A stretch of DNA of 64,000 nucleotides, from NCBI GenBank assembly GCA_943735955.1, contig OX030958.1, forward strand, positions 10,033,626 to 10,097,625. The letters are read 5' to 3'. Below are positions 37,701-64,000 of the stretch, piece after piece; the first letter of the stretch is position 1, and the number at the start of each line of letters is the position of its first letter. The notes under the pieces were generated by a model. That model saw nothing but the letters and a program-made list of their open reading frames with translations. It was not told where the DNA came from and searched no databases. Origin of the DNA: Piscicola geometra (Eukaryota > Annelida > Clitellata > Hirudinida > Piscicolidae). Made by a program: the position numbers and the translations under genes.

Positions 37701-38428
37701 TTTTTCAATAATCAATTGTAACACACCTTTCCACACTTTTTGTAAGGAACGCTGTGTTCATCGAAATACTTGTAGGAGAGACGCAAACCTTCGACACAGA
37801 GCTTAGCCTTGAGGGACCCGGGTTGGTAGTAGATGCCTGCGTGGATCACCCCACTGTTGTGACCACTTTGGTGTGCCGCTGTGTGGAAGAAATTGTTTAA
37901 AATGTAAGATTTTTTTTGTTGAAAATTTGGAAAAAAATATTAAAGAAAAATATACTTTTACCACTGATTTCACTTTTTATAAAACATATATTTTACCTAC
38001 CGACTCTGTTCTCTTTCTCAACCACAATGATCTTCAAGTGAGAGTGTCTGTTGATGAGTTCTTGAGCTGTTGCCATGCCCACAATTCCAGCCCCCACTAT
38101 ACATATGTCATACTTTTCTACACTGGCATTGGTGTTGATAATTGCTGAATAATAAGCTGTTTTGTGAAAGTAATAGTTAATATTAACTTAATACATTATA
38201 AATTCCTAGAATATTATCTTCTATTAAATATATAAACAACCTGAAAATTAAAGAAGATTGTATATACAAAAACATAGTTTATAAATTAATTAAAAATGGA
38301 GACAAATCCTACTTTTCTGATGAGGTTGAATAATTTTGTTTTGAGCACTGGAAGCTTTGAGAATATGTAGCACTCAAAACATTCACATTGCACTTTTTGT
38401 TTAGCAATCGCAAAATATTTCTGCTCAT
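34765..38428 (-). CDS. L2HGDH: L-2-hydroxyglutarate dehydrogenase, mitochondrial, complete in ten coding exons
   Basis: Exons: 38428-38313, 38122-38001, 37878-37727, 37604-37570, 37375-37279, 37120-36932, 36049-35801, 35665-35508, 35329-35198, 34963-34765. All phases agree, giving 482 aa against about 463 in human. The enzyme is an FAD-dependent oxidoreductase of the DAO fold that oxidises L-2-hydroxyglutarate to 2-oxoglutarate on the inner mitochondrial membrane side. Exon 1 encodes an Arg-rich amphipathic presequence ([13 protein letters not shown]). Exon 2 has the FAD-binding IVGAGIVG. Exon 3 has [12 protein letters not shown] and LKAKLCVEG. Exon 6 has [11 protein letters not shown], exon 7 [12 protein letters not shown] and GNIYP, exon 8 [12 protein letters not shown] and [15 protein letters not shown], and exon 10 GVRAQAL and [11 protein letters not shown]. 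About 15-20 extra residues sit between exons 6 and 7. The exon 1/2 boundary (AA/GTAGGA to CCAG/T) was chosen because it keeps phase; a second upstream acceptor exists. Confidence 0.93.
36523..36930. repeat. 45-bp minisatellite in L2HGDH intron 6 carrying splice-donor-like motifs
   Basis: Nine copies of ATGCCATCTACTCACC start at 36537, 36582, 36627, 36672, 36733, 36778, 36823, 36868 and 36913. The period is 45 bp with one 61-bp unit, and the spacer is built from CCAACCAACC and CCCACCC. The last unit runs straight into the exon 6 donor. On the minus strand each unit contains GGTGAGTAG. Confidence 0.95.
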
Positions 38429-40200
38429 AATTTCTAAAATATAGTTGAAATAAATAAATTAATGGTTTAATGCTAAGGTTGATTTTTGTGAAATATAGGA
38501 TACTTTGCTCTTTCAACTTTTCATTCTATTTAAATACCTTAAGAACAGAATATTTGAAGCGCTTCATTAAAGTTTTCAATTCTATTTAAGTGATTAAATT
38601 AAATTTTGAACATATTTAATAATTTTTATTTTTATTGAATTTATGAAAAAACTATTTTTAAAGGCGAATCTTTTTTTTAAGCTATAAGAAAAAATGATTC
38701 GAAGAGATAATATAAAAAGAAAACTTCATTAACTATATTTTTTAAAATGGATTCTATATCTTTAAGGATGCTTTAAATTATTTAAAAACATTTTGTGTCA
38801 AATAATTTAAAAAAACTTTTAAAATCTGAAAAAATTACATGGATAAAGTTAAAGCCTCGCGTTTTAAAGGAACCATTATTTCTACAATGGTTCTGGGTGG
38901 ATGGTTTTAATTGCTATTTTTATGTGACCTAAAGGCAATGAAAAAAGGTGGATTTGCAGTAATTTTATGTTAACCGAATGGTATTTTCTTTTTTTTAAAT
39001 GAAAAAAACATTATAGATACAAATAAAAAATGAATTTTTAGTCAAATAAAGTAAAATAGCATATGATTATATCCATTTTAATGACCTTTAATTTTTTGTA
39101 ATTTTATAAATAATTTAAAGCATTATATTAGTGGAAATTCAATATTCTAGTACTTCTTTTTACAAAAAAATTGTAAAAGGAAGAAAAAATGTAAAAAAGT
39201 ACGTTAATAATAAATATTGAGTGGGGTATACTACGAAATTATCCACAAATTCTTTTATGTAGTTTTTAAGTTAATTAAAAAGTATATTTTTACTGGTATA
39301 AATAGAATTTCAAAAAAATACAACAGCAACAGCCAAGATAATTTAAATATAATACCTACTAGAAACTAAAAAGATTTCGATAAACTAATAATAATATAGT
39401 ATCGTAAAGGGAAATCGTAATGTTTTTTTTATCATGATGATGCAAATCTACTACAGGGAAGCTATAATTTTTTAAGAATACAATGATTCGTTTATACTAC
39501 TATTATGCCTCTATAATTTTTTTAGTTAACTTAAACCATTTTAATGTACTCTTATTTCATGTTTCGCTTTATTTATAATTCCTAAATTAACACTTAAATA
39601 TGTGATAGAAATTTGAGGTACATATTTCATGCTTTTAAGTTTAATAAATAATTAAAAACAAATGTTTTTTAAAAGAAAAGATCAAAAGAATATTTACTTT
39701 TTCAAAGTTTGAAACAACTTGAAGAATTCAATAGGCTTAAATGTCAAGTGGCGAGATATCTGATGCTTGCAAACTAACCAAAAAGTATTTTCATTCAACC
39801 AACGCAGTTTGTAAAGATATCACTTGTTTATAACACATTTAGTTTGTATTTAATAATAATATTCTTTAAAAAATGTTTTATTAAGTGAATTTTGTTGAAA
39901 TGCTGAAATAATTTTTCTGTATTCATTATATATCGAGAGGTTTATCAAAAATATGTATGCTAATTTTACTAAGAAAATTTGTTTGCACTGCATATGACTT
40001 GTATATGCATTAAATATACATATTCTGCAAACTAAAATTGAATTTTGGCTGAATTTTTTTATGAATACGGTAAAACATTTCTTTTTCATTTTTTATTTAT
40101 TTTAATTGAAAATTTTCATTCTTATTTCGATTTTACAAAATTTGTTTCTCAAGCCATGGCTAAAACAAAAGTCACCCCTGTGAAAAATCATACTTGGGAG

Positions 40201-40249
40201 CTATATGGGTCCTAAATGAGCATCAAACCCATACGCAGAACCCATATAG
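40201..40249. repeat. Small inverted repeat (hairpin)
   Basis: CTATATGGGT at 40201-40210 pairs perfectly with ACCCATATAG at 40240-40249 across a 29-bp loop. CCATGG words lie outside at 40154 and 40256. No element class was recognised. Confidence 0.5.
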
Positions 40250-40933
40250 AATGTTCCATGGATTTATCTAAAAAAACATAATTAAAAATAAAAGCCTTTG
40301 GATTTGTATTTGGAATGATGAATATGAAAGTTTAAAACAATTATAAAAGCTTTTCTAAAAAAAATAATTTCTATAAAAGGAAGGTAAGAAAATGATGAAA
40401 AAAGTTACTTCATTATACATTTATTTAACTTTTGCATAAATTAAACTTTAAAATGATGCCTCGACTAATCTTGAAGGATGACGTAGGAACTTGGGAAATA
40501 GGAGATAATCAGAGATTAAAGCAAAACGGAAGAGAACTGAATTTAAGAGATTTCAACACGGCGTAAATAACTGAATAAATCAGATTTACCAAAATCCAAT
40601 GAAAATATAATTTCATTATTTTAGATAGGAGTCAAATAAACGTTTACCACATGAACAATACTCTTCATCTACATCTACATGATACATCGCGGCAATCCAT
40701 TTGGATTATTACGCGATTTCAACGAAGGTTATTAAATTATTCGGGTTCATTTCATGGATAGTAAAAAATGAATGTTATTTATATAAAAAAATTTCAGTTA
40801 TTTAGTGATTATATGACGATTTTAAGTAGCTGTTAATTTAGCTTATTAATGTTCTTGCAGTTTGATGGACATCAACTCATAGAAATAAGCCTTAAAAAGT
40901 GTTCAATAAATGAACCTGTTTCCAAAGTAAACA

Positions 40934-40943
40934 TTTATTTATT
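40934..40943 (-). terminator. Poly(A) signal of the guanylate cyclase gene
   Basis: TTTATTTATT reads as overlapping AATAAATAAA on the minus strand, about 90 nt past the cyclase stop. Confidence 0.5.
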
Positions 40944-41028
40944 GTATTGGATTTGTAAGTATATAAGTGCAATAATGAGTGTTAATTAGAGTAATGGAAT
41001 TGAAATAAATTTCAAATTCAGCGGAGAT

Positions 41029-59753
<18,725 letters not shown>

Positions 59754-60938
59754 CTGTGGTGTATTTTATTCAGTCGTTGTTTTCAAATTATTCATGTTTT
59801 GGTTTGAGTGCAAATGCTTGAATTTACTACTAGTGAGTTTTTAAATGATTATTCATTCATTAATGTTTTTAAAAGCTTGACAAATCTATTTCTACTTATT
59901 TTTTTTGTTCTAAGAAGATCGCCATGATCATTTTTCCGATCGATAAAATTATTTATGTAAGCTATAAGGTTTTTTTAAATATTTATAAAGTCAATTTAAA
60001 GACTCGGTTTTAAAAGCAACACTTTGTGTTTCATGCTTGACTCGCTCAAGAAATTTCAATTTGAGTAATTAACAGATTCTAACTGTTAAAAAAGACAAAA
60101 TAATCCAGTATTTAGCTTTTGTTCAATTATTTAAAACAATCTTGTTTGAATAAGCTTTTGAAAGCCGATATGGGTTTCACAATTTATATTCCTACATAAT
60201 TTACATAGGCTTAGAAATTCTTAAGGGTAATATCAATTAAATCAAATTCAAAATTCTATTGCAACTTATTTTATTAAAAAATATCTTCTATAGTAGAGTA
60301 TTTTCATGTTTTTTTCACTGGTTACCTAAAAAATACACTGTACAATTATTTTAGTATAAACTTGTTTTTAGTTTTCTATTAAAAATGCCACTTTAATCAA
60401 ATTCATATTTTTTTTAAATCGCATTAATTTTCTTTCAAGTAAGTTTTTAGACGATAAATCGTGTTATAAGAGAAAACATATTTTTAATTAAGATACTATC
60501 GAATAACAAAAGTAGTGGAGTTGACTTTGAATCACCCGAGACGTCTAAATTCACCAAGTTTTTGTTAGTTTATTTCAAAGTGCTATTATGTTTTAGATCA
60601 ATTCTTGTAATTAAGGCTTCAAAAAAAATTTGTTTTGATTTTTTTATTCATAGAAGGTGAATAAAATACTTAGCTTGATTGCCACATCCTAATATTAAAT
60701 TCATTTTGAGAAAAAAAGACAATACTCGGTAGTTTTAAAATTATTTGCAAGTTAAATCACGTCAAGAATAGTTTTTAAAACTTCTCAAATATATTTAAAA
60801 TTTGATAATTTCTGAATTTTTTTCAAGTTATTATCTAGAATAAAAACTCAAACTTTTCTTTAGGCCTATTTTGTCGAGCTATAAATAAAATCTTAGTTTT
60901 CTATCCTTATAGGAGATACAAAAACTAGCGCCATCTAA
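59754..60938. other. 5' side of the cyclase fragment, no exon found
   Basis: The next upstream cyclase exon should end in phase 1. No minus-strand segment with that phase and ANF-receptor similarity was seen here. Confidence 0.3.
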
Positions 60939-60959
60939 GTGGTCCTGTCATATTTCCTC

Positions 60960-61445
60960 ATGGATGTATCACTGAGGTTGTTGAGAATAATGTCAATATT
61001 GAAACATAATAAAAATGATATTATTGTCTTTACCACAAAATGTATTTCCGTTATTAATCCTTTTAGTACAATCATTGCTTACCATAACAATATTACCTTT
61101 ACTGCAAACGCCATTAAAGCAAGCTCAATGTCAATAAAACAAATAGTATCTTTTGATCCTACCACAAACGACATACAATCCTATAAAACAAGACCACGCA
61201 TTCAAAAGACCCCAACAGTGACAAGCATACAAATTAAATTAAGCCCCCTGAATCTCCTATCGCCACTCGACTGTTGTTTCCTGACATATTGGCTAATGCA
61301 TCACAACATCAAAAAGCTCAGCGTAGGCGCCAAATTCCTTTCACTTAGCCGAGCCCTATTTATACATTTTAGATTCAGTTCTCAGTTGGATATAATAGAT
61401 TTATACATACATGATTACACTTTTATTTACAATTTATTATATTAA
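60960..61445 (+). CDS. Orphan ORF, 161 codons from the first ATG
   Basis: An open frame far longer than expected by chance at this base composition. The plus strand is C-rich and G-poor in this stretch, unlike its flanks. The peptide is Ile/Ser/Thr-rich (INPFSTIIAYHNNITFTANA, then FDPTTNDIQSYKTRPRIQK, then LLSPLDCCFLTYWLMHHN). No motif, signal peptide or family was recognised. It may be a relic of a mobile element or an unknown exon. Confidence 0.25.
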   Translation: MDVSLRLLRIMSILKHNKNDIIVFTTKCISVINPFSTIIAYHNNITFTANAIKASSMSIKQIVSFDPTTNDIQSYKTRPRIQKTPTVTSIQIKLSPLNLLSPLDCCFLTYWLMHHNIKKLSVGAKFLSLSRALFIHFRFSSQLDIIDLYIHDYTFIYNLLY

Positions 61446-63211
61446 ATTATTAGAATTTGAAATTCAATCAATTATCTTACTGTAAATTCCTGAGTTTTTA
61501 TAGTGAAAACATTTATACAAATTCGTTTCTTTCAATCTAGATAACTTTCAACAAAGGAAAGTTTAGTTTCAAAATAGATTTTTTGCAATAATAAATCATG
61601 TTTGTCTATCATAGCTTAAACATCAATTTCCATAACCTCTTGGATATCCCCAAATGTTGATCTTGAGGTGAATTTCAGGGATAATAAAGAGATTAAAAAA
61701 TAAAAGGCCATATTCGTTTTTGAATAAATTAAAGAGTAAAATATTGTTTTTAATAATTTATTTAATAAAATTTTATTTTTAAAAACTATTACAATAGTTA
61801 AAAAAACATTTTAACTAAATTATCTAAGGTGCATATATACATGCATATATAATCAATCTCGCTTAGATTAATTGAATTTTTGCTTGCTAAATATATAAAT
61901 TTTAAAAGTTTTTACAACTTTGGAAGCACAGAAACCGAAAAACTGACCTTTTCATGACAATTTTAAAGAACATTTCCAAATTTTACATTTCTGCATACAA
62001 AATCAAGTTCTTCATTTTGTAATATTTTCATAACTATTGGAATTTTTGTAATGAAGAACCCAAAAAGTTACAAAATCTTTTAAAATTTCGAATTTTATAA
62101 GTGAATTAGGAGTATGCAAAATTTCATGTTTCTGTTTCTAGAATTTAAGAAAACGATATATATTTACAAAATTGTTTCAATGATTAATTACATGAGCTAT
62201 TAATAAATTTTATGTGCACAAAAGAAAATTTAATTGTATATATTCAATAATTCATTAGTTCTAGAATTCGATTATCCGTAAGCATAACGTAAGGCTACAA
62301 TTATTTTCACAACAGTTTCAAGTGACTTCAATCACGCAATTATAACAGAATTACAAAAAAAAATTTAAATTGTTAATCAAATTAATTACTTAACATATTA
62401 TATTACATTAGAAGTCAATAAACAATAAATCGCAAAGTAAACCAAAGCCAATTCGTGTCGGTTAAAAATATGCGAAAATATTCTTTAAAATGTAAAAAAA
62501 CTCACGTTTGAAATATTTTATTTTAAATTCACGGAGAATGTCCATTAGAAGCGTTCACTTCAATATGATAAGTTTTTTATACAGTTTTACCTGAACTTGA
62601 TTTAAATATACTTTGGAAAAACTCATTAAAATCAAATAAAATGTAAAGTTCGCTTTATGGCCTTTTAGTTTTAACAAAATAGCATTACGCTGTCGTCTGC
62701 TGTTTTTGTTTGAAAAAAGTATGTTTTCCATTAGTTTTTATATTAATACTTCTAACGACTGAAAGTCTAGCCAAAAGTGTTAGAAAAAGTTTGGGCTATA
62801 AAGATCAAAGATTACCGGTCTTTTTTCCATTTTTCAGTCAGTTAACCACCAAAGTGGATGAGTTTTTCTCCATGAATGCTTTATTACTTCAAATTGTTGA
62901 AAAACCCGTTAATAGAGTCATCAATTTATGTATTCTGTGAAAAGCATAATTCCCTAGGCAATCACTAATGATGTAGGCTGCCGGAAGAACGTAGATGAAG
63001 CGTGAGGTTACTAAATTTATTGAAGGCCTTTCATTGAACGTCAACATGTTGCATTACGAGTTTGGAATTCTTAAAGTTTGCTTGAAGCTACATTAGTTGA
63101 AAGATCTGAAGATAAGTTCTAAAGACATAATTTGTGCATAGATAGTTGCACGCATGTTTTTATGAAAAAATGTGAAAAAAAGAAAAGCATGAAAGTAAAT
63201 TAAAATTTCAG
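61446..63211. other. AT-rich stretch, nothing firm
   Basis: Short coding-like segments at 62683-62940 (plus) and about 62945-63020 (minus, RFIYVLPAAYIISDCLG) have no paired splice sites or recognised family. Confidence 0.2.
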
Positions 63212-63339
63212 AACAGGTGGTTCTAACTGATATATTAGATAAAGTGACCTATTCAAAGTGTTTTCTAAGCTCTGGAAACACACCCAAAGGGCGGTTTGAA
63301 ACTCCCAATCCCCTTCGTGAACTTTTACTCTTAGCACAA
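63212..63339 (+). CDS. Candidate internal exon of an unknown plus-strand gene
   Basis: Acceptor TAAAATTTCAG and donor CACAA/GTAAATG bound 128 nt that stay open in one frame, ending in phase 0. The peptide includes VVLTDILDKVTYSKCF and GRFETPNPLRELLLLAQ. The segment is GC-richer than its flanks. The minus strand is also open here, so strand is not certain. Confidence 0.33.
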
Positions 63340-64000
63340 GTAAATGTAGACCACATAATATTGAAAACTTATTTTAATTTATCGAAAACATTATATTTAA
63401 ATTGTTCCACAATTGTTTGCATTGATGCTACAAAAATATTCCTATTTGCGAAACATATTTATTGAGCTTTGGGCGATTAAGAAGTATTGTTTTAATCTTT
63501 TTTATATAAATGTGTTCAAAATGAATTAAAACCTAAAACTTTTTTTAATTGATAATCTATTTGATAAATAAAAGCATGCAGGCCAGTTTCTAGAAAAAAT
63601 AATTTTTAAGTGTGGTTTTATCTTTCTAGCCATAATTGTTTACAAAAATTTAATTCATATTTTTTGACTTTGTTTTTTGAGAGTTTTAACACATATGTAA
63701 CTTAAGTTTTTTGTCTACTAAATGACATCACGCTTGAAAAAAAACGTTCAAATGCCAAAAATCAAACCATTTAACGAATATGCACTTTAAAAAATAGCAT
63801 GATTATATCTTTAAACGCTGTTTCTTAAATTTTCTGCTCTATTGTGAGCAAGAAGTGCATGGCTAAAATGGCACTATTATTATAATATTAAGAATCTAAA
63901 GCTGGAATAATGTCTAAGTAGTATGAAGGATAAATGAACATGTTCACATAATTGTTTTTTCTAAGATACGAAGAATTAATTTAGTGTGCGTTTAACGTTG
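63340..64000. other. AT-rich end of window, nothing recognised
   Basis: No exon or repeat was supported. Confidence 0.3.

Larger units (their letters stand above)
38429..41028. other. Spacer between L2HGDH 5' end and cyclase 3' end
   Basis: No gene was seen. It holds the presumptive L2HGDH promoter (no element assignable), a 10-bp perfect hairpin at 40201-40249 and the cyclase 3' UTR. Confidence 0.35.

Noticed and set aside
62710..62940. Plus-strand frame with a signal-peptide-like start
   Set aside because: No in-frame ATG, an in-frame stop shortly upstream and no convincing acceptor; opposite-strand coding-like sequence overlaps nearby.

Overview
This window looks like nuclear DNA of an invertebrate animal. 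It is strongly AT-rich. The recognisable genes are split into many short exons with canonical GT-AG borders and introns of about 50 bp to several kb. Simple repeats are abundant and there are several classes of eukaryotic transposon. The gene set is animal: a receptor-type guanylate cyclase, L-2-hydroxyglutarate dehydrogenase and an ARHGAP11-like RhoGAP. Nothing prokaryotic or viral was seen. The phylum cannot be fixed from the sequence alone. I rebuilt gene models by hand from splice motifs and checked reading phase across every junction.

Layout. 1-1.7 kb: a complete but truncated hAT transposon with terminal inverted repeats (TIRs), an 8-bp target duplication and an open C-terminal transposase fragment. 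2.1-2.5 kb: a terminal exon of an unknown gene. 3.2-5.0 kb: a second hAT deletion derivative inserted inside a tRNA-derived SINE. 5-13 kb: gene-poor, with one short plus-strand terminal exon, a LINE tail and a duplicated 57-bp motif. 13.0-21.3 kb: a seven-exon minus-strand RhoGAP gene (about 1088 aa). 22.4-24.0 kb: a second copy of the same hAT family in reverse orientation. 26.2-28.3 kb and 32.1-33.8 kb: two minus-strand genes for unrecognised single-pass membrane proteins, possibly paralogs, separated by a 1.7-kb (TG)n tract. 34.8-38.4 kb: a complete ten-exon L2HGDH gene. 41.0-59.8 kb: 22 exons of a receptor guanylate cyclase from mid-ectodomain to the stop codon; its 5' end was not found. 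59.8-64 kb: mostly featureless, with one orphan ORF and one candidate plus-strand exon.

All five well-supported genes lie on the minus strand, so the window reads most naturally in reverse. They do not form a pathway. L2HGDH acts in mitochondria, the cyclase at the plasma membrane making cGMP, and the RhoGAP on Rho GTPases at the cell cortex. The most notable structural features are the hAT families with dense subterminal repeat arrays, simple repeats that start right at splice donors (in L2HGDH intron 6 and two cyclase introns), and a probable GC-AG intron in the cyclase gene.
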